Positions 1-9,181 of a DNA stretch of 64,000 nucleotides are shown here, in pieces. This DNA comes from Alistipes megaguti (GTDB lineage Bacteria > Bacteroidota > Bacteroidia > Bacteroidales > Rikenellaceae). The stretch lies in assembly GCF_900604385.1 (NCBI RefSeq), contig NZ_LR027382.1, forward strand, positions 558,001-622,000. The letters run 5' to 3'. The position numbers and the translations under genes were made by a program. Below the pieces are notes generated by a model. The model was not told the origin of the DNA and ran no database searches. It saw only the letters and a list, made by a program, of their open reading frames with translations. The number at the start of each line of letters is the position of its first letter. The stretch's first letter is position 1.

Positions 1-1
1 C

Positions 2-247
2 ACGGAGTGGATCACCCGTATCGGGGTCTCCACGCGCCAACTGGCCCGGGCCCGCAAGTTCCTCTCCGGCCGCGGTGCACTGATGGCCTTCTTTTCGTTC
101 CTGCCCACGATCGGCGAAGCCATCGCCATCGTGCTGGGGCTCATGCGCAGCAACATCTACCTGACGGCCGGCTCGATGCTCGCGGGCAAGACGCTGCGCT
201 ACATCGTCATCCTGGCCTCGTTCGAAGGGGTCGTCTCCCTCTTCTGA
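2..247 (+). CDS. YqaA/DedA-like membrane protein, C-terminal part (5' end outside window)
   Basis: The window opens inside this gene; about 81 residues are visible before the TGA at 245-247. The readable part holds a short amphipathic helix, then a hydrophobic segment with FLPTIGEAIAIVLG and a final helix with GKTLRYIVI. This matches the C-terminal half of small YqaA-type (SNARE-associated/VTT domain) inner-membrane proteins, where a GxGE/GD-type turn precedes a re-entrant helix. The exact role of the family is not settled; relatives act in membrane homeostasis and lipid flipping. The start and N-terminal helices cannot be judged. Confidence 0.7.
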   Translation, partial: TEWITRIGVSTRQLARARKFLSGRGALMAFFSFLPTIGEAIAIVLGLMRSNIYLTAGSMLAGKTLRYIVILASFEGVVSLF

Positions 248-309
248 CAATCCGGCTCCAACCCGTATTCTCTCCCGCCACCTCCCTCAAATCCCTCAAA
301 GACGTCACC

Positions 310-762
310 ATGGAAATCCGCCCCACCGACACCCCCTCCCGCGAACTGCTGCTGCTTGCCGACGAATCCGAAGATTCGATTGCCGATTACCTGCCGCGCA
401 GCCGCTGTTATGCCGCCTTCGTCGACGGACAAATCGTCGGGCAATACCTGCTTTTGCACACGCGGCCCTTCACGGCCGAGGTGGTGAACATCGCCGTGAC
501 CCCGGCCTGTCAACGCCGGGGAATTGCGACCGCCCTGCTGCAACATGCCGTCCGGACAGCCCGTGAGGCGGGATTCCGAATCCTCGAAATCGGCACCGGA
601 GATTCCGGAACGGGACAGATCGCCCTCTACGAACGATGCGGATTCGTCCGCTGCGGCCTCGACGTCGATTATTTCCGCAAACACTACCCGGCCCCCATCT
701 TCGAAAACGGCACGGAGTGCCGCCATATGGTGCGGCTGCGCATGGAGCTGATCGAAAAGTAA
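310..762 (+). CDS. GNAT family N-acetyltransferase
   Basis: A 150-residue protein with the full GNAT fold: the acetyl-CoA loop is seen as VTPACQRRGIATALL (the Q/RxxGxG/A motif A), followed by a helix and the strand and hairpin with YERCGF typical of motif B. It probably transfers an acetyl group from acetyl-CoA to an amine; the substrate cannot be read from the sequence. The frame stays open upstream into the YqaA gene, but that stretch is Arg/His-rich shadow coding. The ATG at 310 starts at the expected first strand (MEIRPTD). It lies 62 bases after the YqaA stop in the same direction, so co-transcription is possible. Confidence 0.85.
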   Translation: MEIRPTDTPSRELLLLADESEDSIADYLPRSRCYAAFVDGQIVGQYLLLHTRPFTAEVVNIAVTPACQRRGIATALLQHAVRTAREAGFRILEIGTGDSGTGQIALYERCGFVRCGLDVDYFRKHYPAPIFENGTECRHMVRLRMELIEK

Positions 763-804
763 TCCGACATCGGCATCCCGGCCCGCAGCCGGGCCCTCAC
801 ACAC

Positions 805-833
805 AAAAAGCGGACGGCCCGAAAGCCGTCCGC
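805..833 (-). terminator. Rho-independent terminator of the glycan-utilisation operon
   Basis: A 9-bp perfect stem (810-818 with 825-833, loop CCGAAA) is followed on the minus strand by a run of five T (positions 805-809). It lies about 100 bases beyond the stop of the last gene of the minus-strand operon. On the plus strand the stem has no T-run, so it does not look like a terminator for the GNAT gene. Confidence 0.75.
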
Positions 834-935
834 TCCTCTCTGATCTCATTTTCGCGCCGTTCCGCCGGGAACCCGAGGACCCCAATATTCCATACCGGGC
901 CCCGGCAGAATCAACGCACCCAAACTCCCCTGTGA

Positions 936-2147
936 TTACCAGGTTGCCTCCAGATACTGCGGATCGGAGGACAATCCGTAGGCGTCATACCCGTGACCGG
1001 TCTGGTCCACCACCTTGTTCTGCAGGGTCCAGCCCGAGTAGGATTCGCGCATCGAGGCCGGTTCGCTGGCGTCCATCTTCCAGTAGGCCAGCAGATCGGG
1101 CGACTGCGGATCGGCAATCACCAGATCCTTCACGTTGGCGATCTCGCTGGCCGAGAGTGCCCGGGTCCAGACACGCGCCTCGGCCAGATAGCCGTCGAGC
1201 GGACGGTTGCCGTTGTAGTTCGAGGCGCAGCCCAGGCCAAAGCCGATACCGCGGCCGTTCCACAGCTGAACCTGCGAAATGTCGACCGTTTCGCCCTTGT
1301 GGGTCGTCTCGGTAATGAACTGCCCGTCGATGTAGACGCGCAGCGAACTGCGGGTCCATACGGCCGCCACGTGATACCACTGGTTCGTGGCGCACGGAGC
1401 GTTGATCGCCGCCGGCTGATAATCGCCCTTGCAGACCTGAAGCACGTCGTAACCGATCTTCACATCGCCGAAACGCATGCAGACGTTTCCTTCGAGACCC
1501 ATGATCGAGGAGATGTAGGGATCGCTCTTCTGGAAACTCTTCGCATAGACCCGGCACTCGAGCGTCAGCTCCGGCAGGGCCGACAAGTCACGCGTACCTT
1601 CCTGTCCGCGCTGATCGTAGAAGCCCGGCACGATGTACTTGTTGCCCGAACCGATGTAGACGCCCTTGCCGTGAACCGGGGCGCGGAAGACGAGGTAGAG
1701 CGTACTCGACGCGTCGAGAATCGACATCGAGCCGTCGGTCTGCACGATCCGCATCGGCAGGCAGTAGAACGTACCCGGCTGAAGCGCCTCCTTGACGACG
1801 ATTTCAGCCTCATCCGAGACGCTGGTGCCGGCCTTGATGGTCACCTCCTGCTTCTCGAAATCGTAGAGCTTCTCATCGAGCAGCACGCACGTACGGCCGT
1901 AGCGCGAGTTGTAGGCCTCGAGCAGTTCGGGGCAGACCTGCAGCGTCGCGTGCGTCTCATGACCGACAATCTGCGAGGCCGAGACCGAGAAGGTGGCCTT
2001 CTCGCCCGCCTGCGTGATGGTGACGATCTTCGCCGGCTCACGCTGTGCCTCCGTGATGTAGATCGCAGGCTCGTATTGGGCAGCCTCCTGGCAGCCCGCA
2101 AGTGCGGCAACCAGTGCCAAAGAGGCCCATATCTGTTTCATTTTCAT
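936..2147 (-). CDS. DUF1735 + LamG-like surface lipoprotein
   Basis: 403 residues. A lipoprotein signal peptide ends in ALAGC (Cys about residue 19). Residues about 30-160 resemble DUF1735/BT_3987-like N-terminal beta domains. Residues about 190-400 form a LamG/concanavalin-like jelly roll, seen in LECRVYAKSF, the WYHVAAVWT strand and RPLDGYLAEARVWTRALS, the classic 'LamG_3' end. Such proteins usually sit on the cell surface and bind or help bind glycan next to a GH18 enzyme; that role is inferred from family and context. It is the last gene of the operon, 21 bases after the out-of-frame tail of the GH18 gene. No glycosidase catalytic motif is visible. Confidence 0.8.
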   Translation of the reverse strand: MKMKQIWASLALVAALAGCQEAAQYEPAIYITEAQREPAKIVTITQAGEKATFSVSASQIVGHETHATLQVCPELLEAYNSRYGRTCVLLDEKLYDFEKQEVTIKAGTSVSDEAEIVVKEALQPGTFYCLPMRIVQTDGSMSILDASSTLYLVFRAPVHGKGVYIGSGNKYIVPGFYDQRGQEGTRDLSALPELTLECRVYAKSFQKSDPYISSIMGLEGNVCMRFGDVKIGYDVLQVCKGDYQPAAINAPCATNQWYHVAAVWTRSSLRVYIDGQFITETTHKGETVDISQVQLWNGRGIGFGLGCASNYNGNRPLDGYLAEARVWTRALSASEIANVKDLVIADPQSPDLLAYWKMDASEPASMRESYSGWTLQNKVVDQTGHGYDAYGLSSDPQYLEATW

Positions 2148-2168
2148 GGTTTAAGTCGTTTTGATCGG

Positions 2169-2292
2169 TTAATTTTTCGGTGCATAGGCCTCGAACTCAC
2201 AGATGTTGCAGGCCCACGTGTAGGGAACGATGGTCATGCGGATGTAGCGGTACTCCTCCGGACTGCGCAGTTGCAGATAGCGCCAGTGCCGT
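2169..2292 (-). pseudogene. Out-of-frame C-terminal tail of the GH18 protein (discoidin domain end)
   Basis: Reading the minus strand one frame over from about 2292 gives HWRYLQLRSPEEYRYIRM and then a Trp/Cys-containing strand ending in EFEAYAPKN and a stop at 2169. This is the normal last part of an F5/8 type C domain and directly continues the sequence lost from the GH18 protein. Adding one base in the run around 2285-2292 would join the two parts into a protein of about 609 residues. Confidence 0.75.
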
Positions 2293-4000
2293 CCGTGAGC
2301 GCGAGCTCGACCGTTCCCGAAGCCTGCGCCACCCACTTCTGGCCGTCGAGGCTCATCTCGATGTCGCACAGATTCTTGAACGAGTTGTCAATGTATCCCA
2401 TCCGCCAGCCGATGATCGTACGGGGAGCTGTCATGTCGATCTCCACCTTGATTTCGGGGGTCTCCTCCGTGAAGGCAGCCCATCCGCCGGTCAGCTGTCC
2501 GTCGGACATCGCCGTCGTGTAGTCCTTGTCGTTGGCCGTAAAGGTCCAGCCCGAGATCGTGACCGTATTGGCCATCTGCCTGGATTTCAGGCTTACCCGC
2601 ACGTAGAATACCTCGCGGGCCGTATTCGGGGCAACGCCCTCCACACCCGAACAGTCGATGCGCACGGCGGCCAGATACTCCTTGCCGGCCTCGAGACCCT
2701 TGCCCGTGATGATCATCTGCACGGGAGTCTCCGCGGAGGAGTGCCGCTCGCCCGCCGCAAAGTGGAACGGAGCCGTGAAGGTAACGCTCGCAGGATCAAT
2801 GGCCTCGTATTCCGTATAGTTGTACTCGTTGTAGGGCCCGACAAGCGAGGAGTCAAGGATCAGCGGGAGGGTCATCTCCCCGGCAGCCACGGCCGACAGC
2901 GATCCCGACAGCGGAATGGCCACGGCCTCGGTGGCACCCGACGGGGAGGGCGTCAGTTCGACCGTCGTCTCACCGGCCTGGTCGAGCGTCAGGAGGTTCT
3001 TCGTATAGTCGCCCTGCGGCGCAGGATTGGCGATCTGGATCGCCTCGCGGATATACTTGTAGGGCATGCTGGCGTTGCCGTACTCATACTCCATGTGGTA
3101 GGATCCGAAGCCGGCCGAGGTCTCCTCGAGGGCGAAGTAGGCCATGCCCAGCAGCGAGGGGATCGACGTGCCGTTGTAGCCGTAGCTGGCGCCGCCGGTC
3201 TGCCACAGCGACTCGAAGTTCTCCGTGAAGATGATCTGCTCGGGACGCCAGCCGCGGCCTGCGGCACTCTGCGTACGGCTGCGGAGGTTGCCGGCACCGG
3301 AGCAGTTGTAGGCCTGCGAAACGGCATAGTCGCACAGTTCGCCGATGTTGGCCGGCAGCCAGTCGCTGTCGATGTTGCCGTCGATCAGGAACAGGCGCCC
3401 CGTCCCCGACTTGGGACCGATATACTTGCTCAGCTCCTCGGCAAAACGCTTGAAGTTCTCCGGGTTCTTGTTCATCGGACCCTGGTGGTCGACGGCCGTC
3501 TCGAAGTCGATGTCCATACCGTCGTACTGATACTTGTCCATCGAGTCCTTGCCCCAGGCCTTGGCGTAGGCCACGATACCCTCCTCGGTGATCTGGCCGT
3601 TGACCTTGAACTCCTCGGGCATGTCCTTGGCCGAGATACAGAAAACGACCCGCGTCCCCTTGATCTGCTGCACGTAGGCCTTGTCCTCGAGCTGTTCGGG
3701 GCTCAGGCTGTGCCACTGGCTCCAGATCGAGATGATGTCCATCGAGTCGGGCGCACTGCGCAGGCGGCTCTGCTCCGAGGCGCCGATTCCCGTCCAGGAA
3801 CCGTACCAGCCGAAGGCCAGTTTGTGATCGGTCTGCTTGTAGGCGCGCAGACGGGCGTAGTAGGCGTCGTCACGCAGAATGGGCGACTGCTTGTCCGGAT
3901 ACTGGATACGGACCGGTTCGGGCGTCGTCATCTTCTCGCACGCGAAAAGCAGGGCCGCGCCGGCCATCACAGTCAATATATGAATCAGTTCTCTTTTCAT
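2234..4000 (-). CDS. GH18 endo-beta-N-acetylglucosaminidase-like lipoprotein, 3' frameshift
   Basis: 588 residues as read. The signal peptide ends in LLFAC (Cys21), so it is a lipoprotein, likely surface exposed. Residues about 55-330 are a GH18 barrel: the catalytic signature DGMDIDFE lies at 160-167, with E167 as acid/base and D165 beside it. A DUF1735-like beta domain follows (about 345-475), then an F5/8 type C (discoidin) domain. Enzymes of this build in Bacteroides cut the chitobiose core of N-glycans. The reading frame leaves the discoidin domain near base 2290 and ends early at 2234, while the missing C-terminal strand continues in another frame to 2169. The catalytic domain is intact, so activity may survive; damage, a sequencing error or a recent mutation are all possible. 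Confidence 0.85.
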   Translation of the reverse strand: MKRELIHILTVMAGAALLFACEKMTTPEPVRIQYPDKQSPILRDDAYYARLRAYKQTDHKLAFGWYGSWTGIGASEQSRLRSAPDSMDIISIWSQWHSLSPEQLEDKAYVQQIKGTRVVFCISAKDMPEEFKVNGQITEEGIVAYAKAWGKDSMDKYQYDGMDIDFETAVDHQGPMNKNPENFKRFAEELSKYIGPKSGTGRLFLIDGNIDSDWLPANIGELCDYAVSQAYNCSGAGNLRSRTQSAAGRGWRPEQIIFTENFESLWQTGGASYGYNGTSIPSLLGMAYFALEETSAGFGSYHMEYEYGNASMPYKYIREAIQIANPAPQGDYTKNLLTLDQAGETTVELTPSPSGATEAVAIPLSGSLSAVAAGEMTLPLILDSSLVGPYNEYNYTEYEAIDPASVTFTAPFHFAAGERHSSAETPVQMIITGKGLEAGKEYLAAVRIDCSGVEGVAPNTAREVFYVRVSLKSRQMANTVTISGWTFTANDKDYTTAMSDGQLTGGWAAFTEETPEIKVEIDMTAPRTIIGWRMGYIDNSFKNLCDIEMSLDGQKWVAQASGTVELALTDGTGAICNCAVRRSTATSA

Positions 4001-4033
4001 CTTGATTAGTCTGTTTTACTTGGATAAGGTCGC

Positions 4034-5611
4034 TTATTTCTTGTCCCACCAGAGTTTCGTACCGCCGGCATCGGGGCCGTCGAGCAGCCGCACGGCCGCA
4101 CGGACCGCTCCGGCATTGTTCGAATACTCGAGCTTCGGGAAGACCATGCGGCGGATCTGCGTCTCCTTGCTGATGGTCGGATCCTCGCTGTTGGCCACGA
4201 TCGGGAACAACCGCGGGAAGCCCGTACGACGGAACTCGGCCCAAGCCTCCATGCCGTTCGGGAAGAGGGCGATCCACTTCTGCGTAATGATGCGCTCGAG
4301 TTCGTTGCCGTCGTCCTGCCACTTGACCGTCACCCGGCCGCGGGCGCTGATCGAATACTTCGTCGGGTTCTCCGAAACGTCGGAGAAGGTTGCCGGCGTC
4401 TTCTCGCTGGCCAGATAGGTCGCGGCCTCGCTCGCCGAGAGTCCGTTCTCGGCAAACGACAGGCGGACACCCTCCTCGTAACTGCTCTTCGCCCCCGCAT
4501 TGTCACCCGTCATCAGGCAGTACTCGGCCTTCAGGAAGGCCACCTCCGAGGCCAGCAGCCAGTTCATCGGCGTATCGGTCTGGATGTTCGGGGCCGACAT
4601 CTTCGTGTAGAACTTCTGCTCGGTGGCGCCCAGACCGTTGCGCACGCCGTGGAAACCGCCTCCGTCGATCGTCGCGGGCTGGAACATCGAAGCCCGGCGC
4701 GGATCCTCGTAACCGTTCAGGTAGGAGTCCATCGAGGCACCCATGCGGGCGTCGTTGTACGAGTTCCAGATCATCTCCATCGGGTTGTTGATCGTAATCT
4801 GGCGGTAGCTCTTCAGCATGGCGTTGTCGGCCGTCGAGGTGATCACCCCGCCATCAATGGCCTCGCGGGCATACTGCAGCGAGAGGTCGGGCTCGACGTA
4901 GCGGATACGGATCGCCAGGCGCAGCTTGAGCGAATTGGCGAAGCGCAGCCACTTGTTCAGATCACCCGCATAGATGGCGTCGACCTTCTCGAGCGACTTG
5001 TCGTCGGGCGCCACGGCAATCTGTGCCTTGAGGGCCTCGATCGAACGGTCGAGCGTCTCGAAGAAGTGGTGATAGAGGGTCTCCTGCGAATCGTAGGGGC
5101 TGACCGACTCCCCGAAATGGAGCACCGGCAGCGGACCGTACATGTCACTGGCTCGGTGCAGCGTCAGCACCTTGAGGATATCGGCCACGGCCATGGCGTG
5201 GGCGCTCAGCAGCCCTTCGTCATACCCCGCCTTGAGCATCAGCCAAGCAGGCATCACCTGCGTGAAGGCCACCTCGAAGACCGTATTGCTCCAGTTGTTG
5301 GCCGTCAGGTTGTAGACCATCGGGTTGCTGCCGCCGTCGAAGTGGTTGGCGCAGGCCATGTAGCCGGCATAGTGGTCGGCCAGCAGGTTCCAGCCCGTCT
5401 GGTAGCGGTTGACGGGGACAGTCGTTTCGCCCGTCGTCGGATAGGCGGCATCGAGCTCCATGGTGGTGATCAGCGAGGCCTGATCCACCACCTGGGCGGC
5501 GTTGGGATCGGTGTTGTAGCTCTCGAACTCACTCGTGCAGGCGGTAGCCGCAACGGCCATCGCGGCCACGGCTCCGACCCATATCTTGATTCTGTTCACA
5601 GTCGTTTTCAT
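4034..5611 (-). CDS. SusD/RagB-like glycan-binding lipoprotein
   Basis: 525 residues, a usual length for the family. The signal peptide ends in AVAATAC (lipobox Cys about residue 25). The N-terminal helical repeats, with DILKVLTLHRASDMYGPLP, and the C-terminal part with TPMNWLLASEVAFLKAEYCL are typical of SusD-like proteins of the type found next to GH18 enzymes. It should form the lid of the SusC channel and capture oligosaccharide at the outer membrane. It starts 12 bases after the susC stop, so the two are translated from one message. The bound glycan is inferred to be an N-glycan fragment from the GH18 neighbour only. Confidence 0.92.
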   Translation of the reverse strand: MKTTVNRIKIWVGAVAAMAVAATACTSEFESYNTDPNAAQVVDQASLITTMELDAAYPTTGETTVPVNRYQTGWNLLADHYAGYMACANHFDGGSNPMVYNLTANNWSNTVFEVAFTQVMPAWLMLKAGYDEGLLSAHAMAVADILKVLTLHRASDMYGPLPVLHFGESVSPYDSQETLYHHFFETLDRSIEALKAQIAVAPDDKSLEKVDAIYAGDLNKWLRFANSLKLRLAIRIRYVEPDLSLQYAREAIDGGVITSTADNAMLKSYRQITINNPMEMIWNSYNDARMGASMDSYLNGYEDPRRASMFQPATIDGGGFHGVRNGLGATEQKFYTKMSAPNIQTDTPMNWLLASEVAFLKAEYCLMTGDNAGAKSSYEEGVRLSFAENGLSASEAATYLASEKTPATFSDVSENPTKYSISARGRVTVKWQDDGNELERIITQKWIALFPNGMEAWAEFRRTGFPRLFPIVANSEDPTISKETQIRRMVFPKLEYSNNAGAVRAAVRLLDGPDAGGTKLWWDKK

Positions 5612-5623
5612 GAATGGTTGGTA

Positions 5624-8600
5624 TTAGAATTGAAGCCGTACGCTGAATCCGATCGTCCGCACGCTCGGCTGCATGAAGAAGTCGAGGTTCTGGTAGTAGG
5701 TGCTCGTCGAGGCGGTCACCTCGGGATCGAACGGCGCCTTGTTGTAGAACATGAAGAGGTTGCGGCCGACGAGCGACACCGTCGCACGCAGTTTGTCGTT
5801 GAACCACGACGCAGGCAGGTCATACCCCAGCGTCAGCTCGCGCAGACGCACGTTCGTCATGTCGTAGACATACCGCGAGAGCATGCCCATACCGTCGCCC
5901 GAGTTGGCATAGAACTCCTTGACGCCGGAGATCGTCTGCTTCTCCGAGATGCGGACACCTCCCGCCTCGCGGGCATCGGCCGAGGCCTGCGACACGCCGA
6001 AACGGTCCATCAGGGCCTGCGTCACCGAAACGCCGCGGCCTCCGATGCGGGCGTCGACCAGCACGCCGAGCGATATGCCCTTCCACGAGAACTGGTTGTT
6101 CCAGCCCATGCGGTAGCGGGCATCGGTATTGCCGGCGTAGATCCACGTATCGGGGTCGATCGTCACCGTACCGCCGTTGGGATCGACGTAGATCTGACCC
6201 TGGTCGTCGGTCTTCAGACCCGTCACGTAGAAGTCACCGATCGAACCGCCGGCGCGCAGCTTCACGCGGTAGCCGCCGTAGTCCATGTTCACCTCCGGGA
6301 GCGACACCTCGGCACCCGTCACCGGGTCGATCGTCCCCTCGGGAACCAGTTCGCGGATCTTGTTGCGGTTGAGCGAGAAGTTGAACGACGTCGACCAGGC
6401 GAAGTCACCCCACGTGTTCTTGTATCCGGCCACGGCCTCGACACCCCAGTTGTTGACCTTTCCGGCGTTCAGATACGACTGCTTGTAACCCGTGCTGGGC
6501 GGCGCATCGTAGAGGAAGAGCTGGTTGTAGGTGTTCGTATCGTAGTAGGTGGCGTCAAGCCAGATCCTGTTGCCGAGGAACTTGGCGTTCATACCCACCT
6601 CGAACGACTTCGTGCGCTCGGGACGCAGGTGGGAGGCCGGGGCATAGGTCTGGGTGGTGATCACACCGTTCTTGATCGCGTAGTTGGCGCCCGTGATGAA
6701 GCGCTGCGGAGGGTTGCCCACCTCGGCATACGAGGCGCGCACCTTCAGGAACGAGATGCCGGCCTTCGAGAGATCGGCCATCGACGAAATGACGGCCGAC
6801 AGACCCACCGAAGGATAGAAGATGTTCAGCTGATCGGTGAAGGCCAGCTGCGAGGCCCACTCGTTGCGGAACGTGGCGTCGAGGTAGAGCATCCCCTTCC
6901 AGCCCAGCTGCAGCGTGGCATAGATTGCCTGGTTCTGGTCGTGGTAGTTCTCCTCCATGGGCAGCGTGTTCAGGTCGCTCGAGACGATGTTGTTGTAGGT
7001 GAACTTGTTGGGGATGCCGGCCAGGTGACCCTCATAGCCCGTCAGGGCGTTGCGGTCGTCGGTCAGGCTCGCTCCGAAGTTGAACTGCACGGAGAAGGCG
7101 TTCTCCCAGAAACTCTTGTCGATCGACAGCAGCGCATCGGCGTAGAGGTTGCTGTGACGCGACGTGTGGTTCAGGTAGTTTCCGTACTCCGAGGCGAAGA
7201 GCGTGTTGGACGAGGCGTAGATCTTGCGCGTATAGTTCATCACCATGTTGTCGGTGCGCACGCGGCCCGTCAGGCTCATCCAGTCGAAGAGGTCCCACTT
7301 CAGCGTGGCGTTGAACGTATAGCGCTGCATGTTGTTCTCGAAGATCTCGCGGTTGACCACCCAGTAGGGGTTCTCGACACCGTTGATGAACTCCAGCCCC
7401 CAGAACTGCTCGCTGTAGCCCAGACTCGGGTTGTAGCGCTCGTAGAGCTGGTATTTCGAGATATCGTCGCCGCGCGGGAAGAGGTAGACACCGATCAGCG
7501 GGTTGTGGTAGATACCCTGGATCAGCGGGTTGCGGCTGTACTGCTTCATGTACGAAGCGCCCAGATCGAGCGTCAGCTTGTCTTCGACGAGAGCCGTCGT
7601 GTTGCGCAGCGAGAAGTTGTAGCGGTTGTAGACGTTGTTGGGGATGATACCGCGCGTGTTGACCGAAGCGGCCGAGAAGTAGGTCTGGTTGCGCTTCGTA
7701 CCGGCGGTGATGCCGATGGCGTTGGTCTCGTCGAATCCCGTCTGGAAGAAATCCTTCGGATCGTACGACGAGGGTGTGGCCAGCTTCTCGCCCCAGCTCA
7801 TCGACGGCGAGTTGAGATCCGTGCCGTAGGTGTTCTGGAACTTCGGCATGACGAACGGCGACGAGAAGGTCGTGCTGTTCGAGTAGTTCACCCGCACGCG
7901 CCCCTCTTCACCACGCTTGGTCGTGATCAGGATCACGCCGTTGGCACCCTGCGAACCGTAGAGTGCGGCGGCCGTGGCGCCCGTCAGCACCGACATCGAC
8001 TCGATATCCTCGGGGTTGATGCTGGCAATACCCTCGTAGTCACCGCCGTCGGGGGTCTCGTAGATACCCTCGGTCTGCTTCGAGCGCAGGCTCGGCAGCG
8101 GAATACCGTCGACGACATAGAGGGCGTTGTTGTCGCCGTTGAGCGACTTGACACCACGCATCACCACGCGCGTCGAACCGCCCGCACCCGAGGCGCTGGC
8201 ATTGATCTGCAGACCGGCGATCTTGCCCGAGAGCGAGTTCATGAAGTTGGCGTCCTTGACCGTGTTGACGATCGAGCCGGCAACCTCCTGCACGTTGTAG
8301 GTCAGGGACTTCTCCTTGCGCTTGATACCGAGGGCCGTAACGACCACGGCATCGAGCACCTCGTTGTCCTCGTGCATGACCACGGCCAGCGACGTGACGG
8401 CATCCGTCACCGGAATCTCCTGTTTCGTATAGCCGATCAGCGAGATCTCGAGCACGTCGCCCGGCTTGGCCTGCGGCAACGAGAAGTTGCCGTCCAGGTC
8501 GACCGCCACACCGATGGTCGTCCCCTTCAGCAGGACGGTGGCGCCCACCAGCGGCATCCCCTTGTCATCCTTGACCGTACCGCTCACGCCATTGTGCGCG

Positions 8601-8989
8601 GCGGACGCTGCGGCCGGCGAAGAGGCCTTGCGCGAGAGGACGATGTGTTTGTCACGCAGCGTGTAGGCGATGTCGAGCCCCGCAAAGAGGCGGTCGAGCA
8701 CACTCTCAAGCACCTCGTCATGCGCCGAGAGGGTCACCTTGCGCTCCGTATCGATATCGGAGGTGTTGTAGACGAACGAATAGCCGGTCTGTTGTTGAAT
8801 GGATTGGAATACCGTGATGATGGCGGCATTCCGTACGCCGAGGCTTACGCGGGGAGCCGATTGCGGCATCTGGGCCGCGGCCCGGGCACTCGAATATCCC
8901 GACAAAAGCATCGAGACAAGCAGCAGGCTGCGGAAACATAGGGCAACAATCCGCCCAGTCTTGCCTGCAACAAGGTTGAAAGTTTTCAT
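5624..8989 (-). CDS. SusC/RagA-like TonB-dependent outer-membrane transporter with STN domain
   Basis: 1121 residues. After a signal peptide, residues about 45-105 form a secretin/TonB N-terminal (STN) domain, the signalling part that contacts a FecR-type anti-sigma factor. Then come a carboxypeptidase-like beta domain (about 112-190, seen in GVSGTVKDDKGMPLVGATV), a plug (about 195-330, with the SusC signature VVTALGIKR and ALYGSQGANGVILITTKRG) and a long beta-barrel ending in SVRLQF with terminal Phe. It imports glycan with energy from TonB. The STN domain and the sigma/anti-sigma genes upstream show that ligand binding probably turns on its own operon. Confidence 0.95.
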   Translation of the reverse strand: MKTFNLVAGKTGRIVALCFRSLLLVSMLLSGYSSARAAAQMPQSAPRVSLGVRNAAIITVFQSIQQQTGYSFVYNTSDIDTERKVTLSAHDEVLESVLDRLFAGLDIAYTLRDKHIVLSRKASSPAAASAAHNGVSGTVKDDKGMPLVGATVLLKGTTIGVAVDLDGNFSLPQAKPGDVLEISLIGYTKQEIPVTDAVTSLAVVMHEDNEVLDAVVVTALGIKRKEKSLTYNVQEVAGSIVNTVKDANFMNSLSGKIAGLQINASASGAGGSTRVVMRGVKSLNGDNNALYVVDGIPLPSLRSKQTEGIYETPDGGDYEGIASINPEDIESMSVLTGATAAALYGSQGANGVILITTKRGEEGRVRVNYSNSTTFSSPFVMPKFQNTYGTDLNSPSMSWGEKLATPSSYDPKDFFQTGFDETNAIGITAGTKRNQTYFSAASVNTRGIIPNNVYNRYNFSLRNTTALVEDKLTLDLGASYMKQYSRNPLIQGIYHNPLIGVYLFPRGDDISKYQLYERYNPSLGYSEQFWGLEFINGVENPYWVVNREIFENNMQRYTFNATLKWDLFDWMSLTGRVRTDNMVMNYTRKIYASSNTLFASEYGNYLNHTSRHSNLYADALLSIDKSFWENAFSVQFNFGASLTDDRNALTGYEGHLAGIPNKFTYNNIVSSDLNTLPMEENYHDQNQAIYATLQLGWKGMLYLDATFRNEWASQLAFTDQLNIFYPSVGLSAVISSMADLSKAGISFLKVRASYAEVGNPPQRFITGANYAIKNGVITTQTYAPASHLRPERTKSFEVGMNAKFLGNRIWLDATYYDTNTYNQLFLYDAPPSTGYKQSYLNAGKVNNWGVEAVAGYKNTWGDFAWSTSFNFSLNRNKIRELVPEGTIDPVTGAEVSLPEVNMDYGGYRVKLRAGGSIGDFYVTGLKTDDQGQIYVDPNGGTVTIDPDTWIYAGNTDARYRMGWNNQFSWKGISLGVLVDARIGGRGVSVTQALMDRFGVSQASADAREAGGVRISEKQTISGVKEFYANSGDGMGMLSRYVYDMTNVRLRELTLGYDLPASWFNDKLRATVSLVGRNLFMFYNKAPFDPEVTASTSTYYQNLDFFMQPSVRTIGFSVRLQF

Positions 8990-9032
8990 AAAAAGGTTAA
9001 AGTAGGTTGGTAATGTTTTCAGGTCGTTTTCG

Positions 9033-9048
9033 CCGCGGTTTACCGCGG
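9033..9048. repeat. Small inverted repeat upstream of susC
   Basis: CCGCGG-TTTA-CCGCGG forms a perfect 6-bp palindromic stem in the 192-base gap between the anti-sigma stop and the susC start. No T-run follows, so it is not a clear terminator. It could be an mRNA hairpin or an operator. No TAnnTTTG box is seen here, as expected if the locus uses its own ECF sigma factor. The rest of the gap holds GT-rich short repeats (about 9110-9165) with no clear function. Confidence 0.35.
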
Positions 9049-9181
9049 GCAGGAGCAGGTCGGTCAGTTCTCCATAGGCAGCAGAGGTCTTACGGTTTCA
9101 AGTTAGGTTTTCGGGGTTGGTTGGTATTTGGTCAGGTTGGGCCGGGTCCGGGTCCGGGTTGGAGGGGTTTCCGGCCGGCCT

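Noticed and set aside
4649..8941. 1430-residue plus-strand open frame opposite susC/susD
   Set aside because: His/Arg/Val/Asp-rich shadow of the GC-rich minus-strand genes; no domain, no start context. Similar long shadows lie opposite nuo, PBP1a and the TonB receptor.
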